Shown piece after piece: positions 17,711-26,786 of a stretch of DNA of 64,000 nt. The stretch covers positions 285,010-349,009 of the forward strand of contig NZ_MIHA01000005.1 of NCBI RefSeq assembly GCF_001722335.1, read 5' to 3'. Made by a program: the position numbers and the translations under genes. The first letter of the stretch is position 1; every line of letters begins with the position of its first letter. This DNA comes from Mycolicibacterium flavescens (GTDB lineage Bacteria > Actinomycetota > Actinomycetes > Mycobacteriales > Mycobacteriaceae). The notes beneath the pieces were generated by a model, which did no database searches, was not told where the DNA came from, and saw nothing but the letters and a program-made list of their open reading frames with translations.

Positions 17711-18779
17711 ATGCCCGCTGAGCCCGTCGATCCGCTGCTTCTCGGCCAACGCGTGGTCGCGATCCTGGAGACCGGCCTTCGGCCGGCAACATACAAGTTG
17801 GCGACGCTGACGGCGCTTGTCGAACACTGCATCGAGAACCTACCGACCGAGCCGGGCGACGGCCTTCATGTCCCGCTACCTGAGCTGGCGCACCGTGTAC
17901 TCGAGACCTACTGGCGTCAGGTCAGGCCGTTCGACGGTCGCGAACTCCGGCAGTCAACCCAGCCCCGAGCGCGATACTGATCGCGACGAATGAGCTTCGC
18001 GCGGCAGCCTTCAGGTGCGCCGAATCGGTGGACGTCGCTCGCCTGCGTGCGCCCGACGCCTACCAGAAGGCGATAGACGAGGTCGCGTTGTGCCTGGCAC
18101 AGCAGCCATTGCATCAGCTTCAGCGACTCCCAGGGTCTTCCGCCGGTGACCCGTTCCTGTACGACGACTCGTTTCTGCATGACCAGGTGTCACGTTGGAC
18201 CCTGCGGTCCCATGGCGACGGCATCGAGCTCAAGCCCGGCGTTGCGGCCGGTCTGGCGCGACTGGCCGGACTGTTGAAGCCCACCCTGGAGATCATGTGG
18301 GTTGAGGATGTGCGACGAATGAATAAGTTCCTCGATGCGGAGGTCCCCGACGTGGCCGGGCACCTGTTCTGGCGTGAGCGCGCGGCCCTGGCCTCGGTCC
18401 GTGAGCCCTTCAAAGACGCGTTCGGAGCGCACTACTTCTATTGCGGAACGCATCTGCCGGCCAACAACCCGATCGATCATGTTCTGCCGTGGTCGCTTGT
18501 GGGCATCGACGGGTTGTCGAACTTGGTGCTGGCGTGCGCTCGTTGCAATGGCAATAAGAGCGGAGCTCTGCTGGCGTTGAGCATCGTCGAGCGAGTGTTG
18601 CAGCGCAATCGAAAGGCGTTGGAGCAGATCGCATCTACCCTGCAGTGGCCCACTCAGCATGAGAGGGTGGTCGCCGCCGCACGGGGGGTTTATCGCGCCA
18701 GCCCGCAGGTGTGCCGACGTGGTCGGGCTACAAAAAGCGTGAGCGACTCGATATCGGCTTTCCCCCGCCGTGGATTTGA
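17711..18779 (+). pseudogene. HNH endonuclease gene, second copy, broken by two single-base frameshifts
   Basis: Translation begins at ATG 17711 (GAGGGGG upstream) with MPAEPVDPLLLGQRVVA and runs to about 17,972, where it shifts frame. It continues through ILIATNELRAAAFR and the full HNH core (YFYC, IDHVLPWS, CARCN) and shifts again near 18,697, where one G is missing relative to the copy at 1-522. The ancestral frame then ends GVPTWSGYKKRERLDIGF...PPPWI with a stop at 18,777-18,779. Restoring two bases gives a full protein of about 356 residues. It is either a recent pseudogene or intact with two sequencing errors. Confidence 0.8.
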
Positions 18780-19199
18780 TCAACAGAAACGTGGACCACC
18801 GGTGAGAGTTCGAATCCGTTAAGCGGCATCCACTTCGAGTCAGCAAAAGGCTCAACGCCTTGGAAACGACTCAACTCTGCCTGCTAGGGCGACCACAACC
18901 ACGCCGTCACCCTGCACCTTCGGCGATCTGCCGACCGAGGGTCCGGGCGCATGGCATCCTCCCCATATGTACTTGCGACGACGGATCACCGCAAACTGCG
19001 GCCAGTCGAAGTGCACTGACCGGGGAGGGCGGCGTGGATCCGCACGTGGACTTACGGATCGCACCGTTCGGTCGGACAAACAGGTCACGTGTGTGGATGC
19101 CCTCAGAGATGATCACACGTCATCTCAGGCCGACGGCTGACTCACTGAACGGCCACTCGCCTTTACCCCACCACAGCTCACCACAGAGACGGGACCGGA
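18780..19199. other. intergenic region before the first island operon
   Basis: These 420 bases show no convincing gene on either strand. They hold a short T-loop-like sequence (GAGTTCGAATCC at about 18,806) without a foldable tRNA, and an inverted repeat at 19,106-19,126. The region probably contains the promoter of the helicase/GHKL operon and may mark the left end of the defence island. Confidence 0.4.
19106..19126. promoter_or_regulatory. inverted repeat upstream of the helicase/GHKL operon
   Basis: GAGATGA (19106-19112) and TCATCTC (19120-19126) form a perfect 7-base dyad with a 7-base spacer. It lies 74 bases before the helicase start codon, a position typical of an operator. No adjacent regulator gene identifies the binding protein. 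Confidence 0.35.
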
Positions 19200-20990
19200 A
19201 TGGTGACGACGGAATCGCAGGTAAACGCGACTTCGAACCTGAGCGACTTGCGCCGCCGTGAACAAGCCAAGATGGTGCGGTTCCTGCAACGCACCCTCGC
19301 CCCTCGCGAGGCGCGTGCGGCATTGGCACGATTCTCCACCGACAGCCGCGGCAGATCGATCGAGTGGATAGTGGCGGCCGCAGAGCGAAAGACCCCACCA
19401 CCCAAGACTCTCCGACTGTCAGACGACGGCGTTTACGAGTTGCTCGTCGAACTCGCCGGACCCGACTTGCTCGCAGACCGTGAGCTGCGGCGGCTGATCG
19501 CTCGCAACAGTCATCCCCGCATACTCGACAAGCTCCACGAGTACCCCTCCGCGACGCGCGGCCGTGGAGGTGACGGTTCCAAGGCAAACGCCGTCGCGCA
19601 ACGTAAGTGGCACCCAGGAAAATCCTGGGCTGTGCACTTTGTTCGAACCATCAATATGCCGCTGTCCTTCGCGGGTTCAAGAGGCAGCACGAACCTGCCC
19701 GACACACTCGACGTCGAGCCGTGCGTCAAGTTGCCGGGTCTGGCCGACTTCCAGCTGGAACTCTTCGAGAGACTCGTGGAAGTGCTGGTCGGTCCCGACG
19801 ATGCCAACCGAGCGATACTCTCGCTTCCGACCGGTGCCGGGAAAACGAGGACCGCTGTGGAAGCGCTCCTGAAGTGGCGACAGTCACGCGACGATCGACC
19901 GCTCATCCTTTGGATCGCACAGAGCGACGAGCTATGCGAGCAGGCAGTACAAGCGTTTCGTGAAGTATGGTTCGACCTCGGCCACGGCGACCGGTCATTC
20001 CGGGAAACATTGACGATCGGTCGGCTGTGGGGTGACAAGAACGCGGAACCATCGGGATGCGGCGTCGTCGTGTCCAGCATCCAGAAGCTCAGTGCTGCAG
20101 CTGCAGGTCGCGGAACCTTCACAGGGGAACAACTTGAGAGTCTGCAAGAGACTGTGGGAGTCGTCGTAGTGGACGAAGCCCACCGCGCCCTCGCACCCAG
20201 TTACGGTGATGTCCTCAGCGCACTCGGGTTCAACTTCCGTCAGAAACATGGACCTACGGCTCTGATCGGTCTCACCGCAACCCCCCGTCGCAGCAGCCAG
20301 GACGAGACCGCACGACTACGCCGGCGTTTCCACAACAACATCCTCACCGCACCCAGCCTCGGGGCCGACCCCGTGCAGACGCTACGCGGCCGAGGCGTCC
20401 TTGCCCGGATCGAGGAGGAGTGCCTCGATTACGACGCCGACCGAGTCGAACTGTCAACGACTACGGCGTATGCCGAACATTACGAGGCGTTCGACGATGT
20501 GCACCCAGATGTGCTCACGAGACTCGGCGAAGAGCACCGACGTAATCGGCGGTTGATCGAGCGACTCCTCGACCTAGATCCGACGTGGCCGGTGCTCGTG
20601 TTCGCCTGTTCCGTTCAGCACGCCCAGGCCTTGTCCAGTCTGCTGCGACGCCGCGGCAGATCCTCCGCGTGCGTCCTCGGCACGACCAGACCCGCAACAC
20701 GGCGAGCCATCGTCGAACAGTTCCGCAACAACGAACTTTCCGTGCTCTGCAACTACGGTGTGCTCACCACGGGCTTCGATGCCCCGTCCGTGCGTTGCGT
20801 GGTGGTCGCGCGCCCGACGACGAGCAATGTGCTGTATGAGCAGATGGTCGGTCGCGGGATGCGTGGTCCCGCATTCGGCGGCACTGAAAAGTGCTTGATA
20901 ATCGATGTCGAAGACAACATCCAATGGCGCAGTCTGCCGGCAACAGTTCATTACTCTGCCCTTGAGCGGGAGATGCGGCATGCCAGGTGA
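19200..20990 (+). CDS. SF2 DEAD/DEAH-box helicase (type III R-like), first gene of helicase/GHKL operon
   Basis: A 596-residue helicase. After a 190-residue N-terminal helical region come Walker A LPTGAGKT (about 217), motif Ia ILWIAQSDELCEQA, DEAH (about 325), motif III GLTATPRR, and a C-terminal RecA domain with VLVFACSVQHA, LTTGFDAPSVR and motif VI YEQMVGRGMRGP, followed by GGTEKCLI. These motifs match the helicase half of the fused sacsin-helicase at 36,983-41,710. It probably translocates on DNA under control of the GHKL protein encoded 87 bases downstream. A GGGACCGGA sequence precedes the ATG. Confidence 0.85.
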   Translation: MVTTESQVNATSNLSDLRRREQAKMVRFLQRTLAPREARAALARFSTDSRGRSIEWIVAAAERKTPPPKTLRLSDDGVYELLVELAGPDLLADRELRRLIARNSHPRILDKLHEYPSATRGRGGDGSKANAVAQRKWHPGKSWAVHFVRTINMPLSFAGSRGSTNLPDTLDVEPCVKLPGLADFQLELFERLVEVLVGPDDANRAILSLPTGAGKTRTAVEALLKWRQSRDDRPLILWIAQSDELCEQAVQAFREVWFDLGHGDRSFRETLTIGRLWGDKNAEPSGCGVVVSSIQKLSAAAAGRGTFTGEQLESLQETVGVVVVDEAHRALAPSYGDVLSALGFNFRQKHGPTALIGLTATPRRSSQDETARLRRRFHNNILTAPSLGADPVQTLRGRGVLARIEEECLDYDADRVELSTTTAYAEHYEAFDDVHPDVLTRLGEEHRRNRRLIERLLDLDPTWPVLVFACSVQHAQALSSLLRRRGRSSACVLGTTRPATRRAIVEQFRNNELSVLCNYGVLTTGFDAPSVRCVVVARPTTSNVLYEQMVGRGMRGPAFGGTEKCLIIDVEDNIQWRSLPATVHYSALEREMRHAR

Positions 20991-21076
20991 GCTCTGCCAC
21001 GCCGCCACGAAATGACCGTATCCGCGCCCTGGACAGCCCAAGATGAGTGACAACCGATGTACAGCGTTGAGGGAGA

Positions 21077-23026
21077 GTGTTGACCGTTACCTGGCGATGG
21101 GAAGAACAGAGCCGCAACTACGCGAATTACGGGAACGCCAACCAGTGGACGGTGAACGCCGGCCTGTCGTCGCTCGCCCGCGAGAGCGCACAGAACAGCA
21201 ATGATGCACGGCTGCCGGGGTCCGGGGCCGACCTCGTGTACTCGTTCATCGTTCTGACAGGCGAAGACCGGAAACGCTTCGAAGACGCGGTCGCCTGGCA
21301 TGACCAGCTGGAGCCACACCTCGCAGCGATGGCCTGCGCGGCGACAGGCGCCGTGACCGCCGGCCAGCTTCATTCAGGGCTCGCAGCACTCAAATCCGCG
21401 GACTCCCTCACCTTGCTACGGATTGCCGACTATGGCGCCAAAGGGCTCACCGGCCCCGAGTTCGCCGAGGGCGACGCCGATGCCTACGGCAACTTCGTCA
21501 AACTGTGTCGTTTGGATCTGTACAGCGGTAAGGACAAGACTTCTGGCGGCTCGTTCGGCCTGGGCAAGGCCGTCTATTGGCGGTTCTCACGGCTCCAGAC
21601 GGTACTGTTCAACTCGACACTGCAGGCCTCCGACGCCGTGAACGGTTACTGGCACAACAGGATCATCGGGGTCAATCAGGGTGTCGTGCATCAACTCTCC
21701 GGTAAGAACTTTCAGGGCCGGGGTTTCTTCGGCGTTCAGGAACGCAACGGTGACGTTGCTTCTGTTTGGGAAGACACCGACCTGGCGGATCGCCTCTGGC
21801 TCCGCCGCGAAGACCACCGTCCCGGGACCTCCGCGCTATTGCTCGGTTTCTACGATCCGGACGAACCAGACAAGGGACTTGGCGACATCGGGCAGGTCAA
21901 CGAGTTCGCCAAGAGTCTGGAAGCCGCGATCGAAGAGGAATTCTGGCCGCTGCTCACACGAAATCGTCTGCGGGTGCGCGTGGAAGTCCTCGATGGTGAC
22001 CGGATCATCTACCAACACACCGTCGACCCCGAAGAGCAATACACCGAACTCGTCCGCGCCCTACGGAAGGTCGATTCGGGCCAGATCGATGATGAGTTGA
22101 ATGAACTAGGTGATGTCGTCGTCAGGGACGTGCCGATTGCGATCTCTGCACGCACCGATGTCAACGAGCGGCACATCGCTTTTCAGCACACCGCGAAGCT
22201 GGTCGTCACCCTCTCCGATGACCAGAAGGATTCTCTCGAGAACAAGGTCTGCCTCTTCCGGCGCCCCGAGATGGTCGTGCAGACCGTCGACAAGGAGTTC
22301 GAGGGCCGCACCTACCATGCGTTCTTGATGGCGGGTGCAGCCGTCAACCCGGAGTCACCGTCTTTGGAGGAGGAACGGGCGGACGACTTCCTCCGATTCG
22401 CCGAGCCGCCCGCACACGACCAGTGGATCCCTGGGTCCGGCCGCACGAAGACCTCGCAGGCCAACCTCACCGCTCACTACAAGGCCCCGTGGGTACCGAA
22501 TCTCAAGAACATTCGCCAGGCGATCCTGGATCAACTGTCCGACATTTTCGGTGCCCCACCGCCATCCGGGGACAAGCCGCCGAAGTCGATCTTCAAGAAT
22601 CTGGGTTTCCTGCAGGGCGAGCCAGGCGGAGGTGGGGGGCGTGGGATCGCGCCGGCCCGCAAGCCGGAGATACGGATCCACAATGCCACGGTCATCGACG
22701 GGGCCTGGCATCTCGACTTCGAGATCCGCGCCCGCAACCGTCCTGAAGGATGGTCGGTGGAGCCGCGCCTGGCTTTGGTCGGGCTCGATGGCGGCCATCA
22801 GGACATCGCATGGGAGCAACTGGATGCCGACCCGCCGGCCGAGCAGTTCGGAATGACAGTGGTCCTGCTCCACAAGCCCCGCGGGCGGCTTCTGACAACC
22901 ACTGTCCGTGGAGTGAGCACGACGACGCTTCCCATACCAGCGGCGGAGTCTGCAGTGGACATACGTATCGGTCGTGCCGATGTCGCCCCGGCCTCCGCAC
23001 AAGCAGAAGCGAAGGACATCCAGTGA
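21077..23026 (+). CDS. GHKL (Hsp90/MORC-like) ATPase
   Basis: A 649-residue protein with the Bergerat ATP-binding motifs: N box RESAQNSNDAR (about 38-48), the ADP-lid motif LRIADYGAKGLTG (about 115), and GGSFGLGKAVYW (about 155). The rest is a transducer-like middle region, a Gly-rich linker (GGGGGRG near 515) and a beta-rich C-terminal domain. GHKL ATPases clamp by dimerising on ATP binding and act as sensors or effectors in several anti-phage systems. The start is GTG 21077 or TTG 21080 after GAGGGAGA. Its stop overlaps the next start (GTGA). It is the split counterpart of the sacsin-type domain in the - strand operon. Confidence 0.75.
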   Translation: MLTVTWRWEEQSRNYANYGNANQWTVNAGLSSLARESAQNSNDARLPGSGADLVYSFIVLTGEDRKRFEDAVAWHDQLEPHLAAMACAATGAVTAGQLHSGLAALKSADSLTLLRIADYGAKGLTGPEFAEGDADAYGNFVKLCRLDLYSGKDKTSGGSFGLGKAVYWRFSRLQTVLFNSTLQASDAVNGYWHNRIIGVNQGVVHQLSGKNFQGRGFFGVQERNGDVASVWEDTDLADRLWLRREDHRPGTSALLLGFYDPDEPDKGLGDIGQVNEFAKSLEAAIEEEFWPLLTRNRLRVRVEVLDGDRIIYQHTVDPEEQYTELVRALRKVDSGQIDDELNELGDVVVRDVPIAISARTDVNERHIAFQHTAKLVVTLSDDQKDSLENKVCLFRRPEMVVQTVDKEFEGRTYHAFLMAGAAVNPESPSLEEERADDFLRFAEPPAHDQWIPGSGRTKTSQANLTAHYKAPWVPNLKNIRQAILDQLSDIFGAPPPSGDKPPKSIFKNLGFLQGEPGGGGGRGIAPARKPEIRIHNATVIDGAWHLDFEIRARNRPEGWSVEPRLALVGLDGGHQDIAWEQLDADPPAEQFGMTVVLLHKPRGRLLTTTVRGVSTTTLPIPAAESAVDIRIGRADVAPASAQAEAKDIQ

Positions 23027-23979
23027 CCCCGCGGTTCGCCTGGCCCACCTACCGAGATCAATGGGATTGCCAGGTAACAGGGTTCAAGCTCGATGGCGAA
23101 CCCGACGACGATGCCATCGATTCGGACTACCTACGACTGAAAACCCCGGAGCGGGTGTGGGCGACCGCCGACATCGAACTCTCGGCCACCACGGATGAGC
23201 CCCTCCCCACCGGGTTGAGCGTTTTGACGGCCCATGTTCTGCTTGCGTGCGCGACAACGCAACTGCGTCGCGCATACCCTATGGTCGAGCACCCAGATGG
23301 CTCTCGGTTCGACGCCCAGATCTCCATCCCACGGTCGGCCCTGACGCAGAAAGCATCGCTGTCGGTCGAGTTGGTCGCCACGCACGGTGAACGGCAGCGG
23401 ATAATCGGCACCGGCGTCGAATGGACGCTGGTCGTGGATCCTGGTGAAGCCCCGCGACCTGCAGGGGCCCCTCCCATAAGCAGTGCCTGGCTCGACTTCA
23501 AGAGTGATGACGCTCCGCCGGAGGCTCGACGCAGTCCGATGAGTTACTGCTACCTCGACATCAACGAAGCGCCGCCGCTGCTGTATCTGAACAGCGGCAT
23601 AGACGGATTCGAGACGCTGATCAAAGCTGAGAATGCGAAGCTGGAGCGTCGCCGACATCGCGACCTCATGGGTGCGATGATCGCCCGCCAGGTCACGAAC
23701 TCGCTGCTGCGTGCCGCGGTCGAGGAGATCACTCCCGGTGAGCACGGCGCACCGGCCACCGGGCCGGCGACACGCATCCTCCAGAACACCTGTGAGGCGC
23801 TCGCACGGGAGCTACCAGACACGAACACCGCGGAAGACCTCTATGAGAAGGTCGCCGCGTTGGACGGCAATCTTACGGCCACAGCTCAGTTCTGGGCCGA
23901 GGCAGATCTAGTGCTGGACCGAATGACCGGCCTGTCAGACACGGTCATGAACGTATGCAAGGACGTCAAACATGTCTGA
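23023..23979 (+). CDS. hypothetical protein, third gene of helicase/GHKL operon
   Basis: A 318-residue protein with no family that I recognise. The N-terminal 150 residues look beta-rich (alternating hydrophobics in TADIELSATTDE and FDAQISIPRSAL), perhaps a jelly-roll-like domain. The C-terminal half is helical (HRDLMGAMIARQVTNSLL, ILQNTCEALARELP). Its GTG start overlaps the GHKL stop, and its own stop overlaps the DUF6339 start by eight bases, so it is translationally coupled on both sides. It may be an adaptor between the ATPase and the downstream protein. Confidence 0.7.
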   Translation: MTPRFAWPTYRDQWDCQVTGFKLDGEPDDDAIDSDYLRLKTPERVWATADIELSATTDEPLPTGLSVLTAHVLLACATTQLRRAYPMVEHPDGSRFDAQISIPRSALTQKASLSVELVATHGERQRIIGTGVEWTLVVDPGEAPRPAGAPPISSAWLDFKSDDAPPEARRSPMSYCYLDINEAPPLLYLNSGIDGFETLIKAENAKLERRRHRDLMGAMIARQVTNSLLRAAVEEITPGEHGAPATGPATRILQNTCEALARELPDTNTAEDLYEKVAALDGNLTATAQFWAEADLVLDRMTGLSDTVMNVCKDVKHV

Positions 23980-24778
23980 TGCACTGCACACGCTCGCTAT
24001 ACGCCTCGACGCAGTCCAACGCCACCAGTTCGAAGACAAGCAGGATTCACGAGCCACAGAACTACGGCGGCCGGACGGCAGCTCGGTCTCGCTCGACGTG
24101 CTAGACGCCCTGATGGCCGAGGTCAAGACACGAACAACCGAGGACTTCTGGGAGGACAGGACTCACAGCGACCGATGGCTCGCCCCTCGGGTGCATTACG
24201 CCCTTCGACTGTTGCGCTCGGAGGCCGCCGACCGCGGAGTCTGGCAGTGGCTCGCACTGCGCTTTGCCTGGTACGTCGAGTGGCGGTGGGCCGGCGCAGA
24301 CGGGACTGTCGCAGATGATCGCTGGTGGGGTCCTATTCACAAACAGGTCTTCGCCCGATTGTGGTGGGGGACCGAGATCTTTCGTGATGGTGCGGACTAC
24401 CGGCCCGTCGAGAAAGCATTCAGGTTCCAGGATCTACCGAATAGCTATCTACACCGGCCGATAGTCAGGTGTCGGTCGCTGGCGATCGCGATTGTCGATC
24501 GAATCGACAAGTCGGGAACGCCAAGTTCAGATCAGGTAAATGATCTGGCTCGGGTCCTGAATCTGGCCACAGTCGGTACCCCTCCCGAGGTCGAGACTGG
24601 TTACCAGTCAGATGATTTCGATGCCTACGACAACTGGTGCAGCTCAGCACCGGCACTTCCAGCTAGCTGGGACGATTTGCCGCCAGGGCCGCAGGCCATC
24701 GACACCAACAGCGACTCGATACAAGGCGCATCACGAATTGTCGAACGCGCTTGGGACTATGCCGGTCTGGAAAAATGA
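23972..24778 (+). CDS. DUF6339-family protein
   Basis: A 268-residue protein matching the DUF6339 pattern as I recall it: WLAPRVHYALRLLRSEAADRG, WLALRFAWYVEWRW, then ARLWWGTEIFRDGADY and FRFQDLPNSYLHRPIV, with many conserved Trp residues. The function of DUF6339 is unknown; it recurs in actinobacterial islands beside GHKL ATPases, helicases and cytosine methyltransferases. The ATG overlaps the upstream stop by eight bases. No nuclease motif is evident. Confidence 0.7.
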   Translation: MSDALHTLAIRLDAVQRHQFEDKQDSRATELRRPDGSSVSLDVLDALMAEVKTRTTEDFWEDRTHSDRWLAPRVHYALRLLRSEAADRGVWQWLALRFAWYVEWRWAGADGTVADDRWWGPIHKQVFARLWWGTEIFRDGADYRPVEKAFRFQDLPNSYLHRPIVRCRSLAIAIVDRIDKSGTPSSDQVNDLARVLNLATVGTPPEVETGYQSDDFDAYDNWCSSAPALPASWDDLPPGPQAIDTNSDSIQGASRIVERAWDYAGLEK

Positions 24779-24856
24779 GGTTTCTGTCTCGCTCACACGA
24801 GCGGCGTCGTCTTCTACCGTTGAAAATAACTCACGACACCTCACGATAGGGAACTT

Positions 24857-25276
24857 GTGGGCACACCGAATCACATATCCGACTCGCTCATCTCCGCTTT
24901 GACCGAAGCACGTATACCGACGGAGAACCATAGCTTCATTCGCGCGATGACCCAAGCCGCCGGCGTCGACAGCTACCGCGTCGTTGACCAAGCCGGCAAA
25001 CCGTACGTAGCAGCCACGCGACACGATGGATCCCGCGATCTCCACATCTACTATGGCGCCACGAACGGATTCGCGTCAGAAGAAGAGACGATCAGAATCG
25101 CACCTGACGCGGTCGGCCGAGGTCCCAGCTCGCGAAAGGGGACCTGGTATGTGTTACACCCCTTGAATCAGGCTCGTGTTGGCGGTGAGCGTTCGCGGGA
25201 TGTCCGTCGTAAGGCCGGGTTCTGCGATTGCGGTATGGAACTGTCCCTGACCGGAGCATGCAGCAGCTGTGATTAG
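24857..25276 (+). CDS. small protein with C-terminal zinc ribbon
   Basis: A 139-residue hypothetical protein starting at GTG 24857 after AGGGAAC. The last 20 residues hold four cysteines (CDCG, then CSSCD), a likely zinc ribbon. The central part has KGTWYVLHP and VRRKAG, basic and probably nucleic-acid facing. It lies 78 bases after the DUF6339 gene in the same direction and may belong to the same operon. The function is unknown. Confidence 0.6.
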   Translation: MGTPNHISDSLISALTEARIPTENHSFIRAMTQAAGVDSYRVVDQAGKPYVAATRHDGSRDLHIYYGATNGFASEEETIRIAPDAVGRGPSSRKGTWYVLHPLNQARVGGERSRDVRRKAGFCDCGMELSLTGACSSCD

Positions 25277-25386
25277 CACGAGAGAACTTCCGGCCCATTC
25301 CTGTGTTGAGCGAGAGAAATTCCCCGACCGCCGGCCACCCTCATTTTCTGAGTGGTGAGGTCCAATCGGTGAGTGAGCATTTCTAC

Positions 25387-25402
25387 GCGTCGCTGGCGAC
25401 GC
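25387..25402. terminator. hairpin between the small zinc-ribbon gene and the DUF3883 gene
   Basis: GCGTCGC (25387-25393) and GCGACGC (25396-25402) form a perfect 7-bp stem with a two-base loop. A related GCTGGCGACGC sequence recurs 22 bases later. There is no T-run, so termination is uncertain; it could be an operator or RNA hairpin. Confidence 0.35.
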
Positions 25403-25485
25403 GGGAACCAGGGCTGGCGACGCCTCCCGGTAGGACGTGGGTGGACGTAGGCTAACTCAGCCCGATCAAATCAGTCGGAGGGTAT

Positions 25486-26358
25486 ATGCCGCTCGTGTTG
25501 ACGCAGAACGAGAAGAGTGCTGCAGCAATAAGCTACGACGACCAACTCGGCACCAGTTACGAGTTTCCGACGAGGTACAAGAAGCTTGTTGTGCCCGGCG
25601 AGGCCTTTGTCTACTACCGCGGTAAACGATCCGCTTCTGGCGCTATTCAGATTCCGCACTATTTCGGAACAGGCATAGTTGGAGCCGTTTCTCCTACCGG
25701 CGACGGGCGATTGCGTTGCAACATCCTAAAATACCGCGCTTTCAGCCTCACCGTGCCCTTCAAGCGCGAAAGTCGCTACTTCGAACCCGGCGCCAATGGG
25801 CGGTCCCCGAAGGAGGTCGGCCTGCACTTTCGCACGGGGGTGCGCACGATCGATCAAGATGCTTTCAACGAGATCCTCGATGCCGCAGGCATCGAACATC
25901 AGATCAAAAACAAGGTCACCGCAAAGCGAGTGACGAAGGTATCCCTACCGGTGAATACACATGACAGCATGGATGCTCTCGCGATTGCACTCGCAATATC
26001 CGAAGTGAAGGACCAGTGGCCTTCGGCCACAATCTTCCGAGCCCCTCCGGGGCAGTACTTCTCACTCATCGTGCGCCACCCGAATGGCGATAAGCACCAT
26101 GTATCCGTGAAGTCGACCGAAGAGGACGAACCACGCATTCATCTATCGGAGGGCGAGGTCGCCTACGCGTCAGCGCATGCTGCATCGTATTCACTGTGGG
26201 TGTTTTATGCGCTGGACATACAAGCAGGTACCGGAAAGTTGATCAAACGCAAAGGACGGATCACGGATGACGACATAGACCTCCGTGCCGCAGTCCACGG
26301 CGGGAGATTAAAGAACACGACGGCTGGTAAGGATGTCGGGCCGGTTGTTCCACCGTGA
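25486..26358 (+). CDS. EVE/PUA-like domain fused to a DUF3883-like nuclease domain
   Basis: A 290-residue protein. The N-terminal 105 residues match an EVE/ScoMcrA-like fold (SYEFPTRYKKLVVPGEAFVYYRG, then YFGTGIVGAVSP), domains that bind modified bases. Residues about 160-275 resemble DUF3883, a PD-(D/E)XK-like fold, with HHVSVKSTEEDEPRIHLSEGE and ASYSLWVFYAL, though the acidic residues are only partly visible. Reader plus nuclease suggests modification-dependent restriction. GGAGGGT precedes the ATG by three bases. It is convergent with the DISARM-like operon. Confidence 0.65.
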   Translation: MPLVLTQNEKSAAAISYDDQLGTSYEFPTRYKKLVVPGEAFVYYRGKRSASGAIQIPHYFGTGIVGAVSPTGDGRLRCNILKYRAFSLTVPFKRESRYFEPGANGRSPKEVGLHFRTGVRTIDQDAFNEILDAAGIEHQIKNKVTAKRVTKVSLPVNTHDSMDALAIALAISEVKDQWPSATIFRAPPGQYFSLIVRHPNGDKHHVSVKSTEEDEPRIHLSEGEVAYASAHAASYSLWVFYALDIQAGTGKLIKRKGRITDDDIDLRAAVHGGRLKNTTAGKDVGPVVPP

Positions 26359-26504
26359 TGCTTATTGGGCTCACTCAAGTGAGCGGCCAATTGCATGCGC
26401 CGCAGGCTGAGGGAGTTCGATGCCGAAAGCGCTGGAGCTCATCGGTCACCGTAAGCCTCGGGTTCGCCGGTCACCGTCAGCTCGAAGCCGCTTGTTGAGT
26501 TCCA

Positions 26505-26726
26505 TCAAGTAACCCTTGTCGAAAGATTGCAGGGGGCGTTCTGAACCGGCTCATCGCGCACAAAGCCGTCTTTCCAGACGATGGCGTCGCCACAATCTGC
26601 CGGATGGCTTATCTGCCCTACTCGGACATTGCGTGAGCGGAAGACCTCGAGGATGCGCACCGCTTCGGGGGTCATCAATTCTCCAGTACCCGTGCGGATG
26701 AATCTGACATGAAGGATAGCGGCCAT
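26505..26726 (-). CDS. possible small hypothetical protein
   Basis: A 73-residue frame with coding-like third-position bias in its middle (PEAVRILEVFRSRNVRVGQ and GDAIVWKDGFVRDE). There is no Shine-Dalgarno sequence before ATG 26726 and no family is recognised. It may be a fragment of a larger lost gene. It lies in the 428-base gap between the DUF3883 gene and the DISARM-like operon, which otherwise shows nothing. Confidence 0.3.
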   Translation of the reverse strand: MAAILHVRFIRTGTGELMTPEAVRILEVFRSRNVRVGQISHPADCGDAIVWKDGFVRDEPVQNAPCNLSTRVT

Positions 26727-26786
26727 GATTCAGGGAAAGAGTGCTGGCCGGTGGTTACTCGCTTGGGATAGCGTGGTGGATAGCCC

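Noticed and set aside
18798..18815. tRNA T-loop-like sequence GTTCGAATCC
   Set aside because: The flanking bases do not pair as a T stem, and no acceptor or anticodon arm can be folded; at most it could be an attachment-site scrap.
25280..25440. Repeated GCTGGCGACGC and GTGAG units, considered as a CRISPR or direct-repeat array
   Set aside because: Only two imperfect units are present, without regular spacers; no CRISPR array or cas gene is seen in the window.
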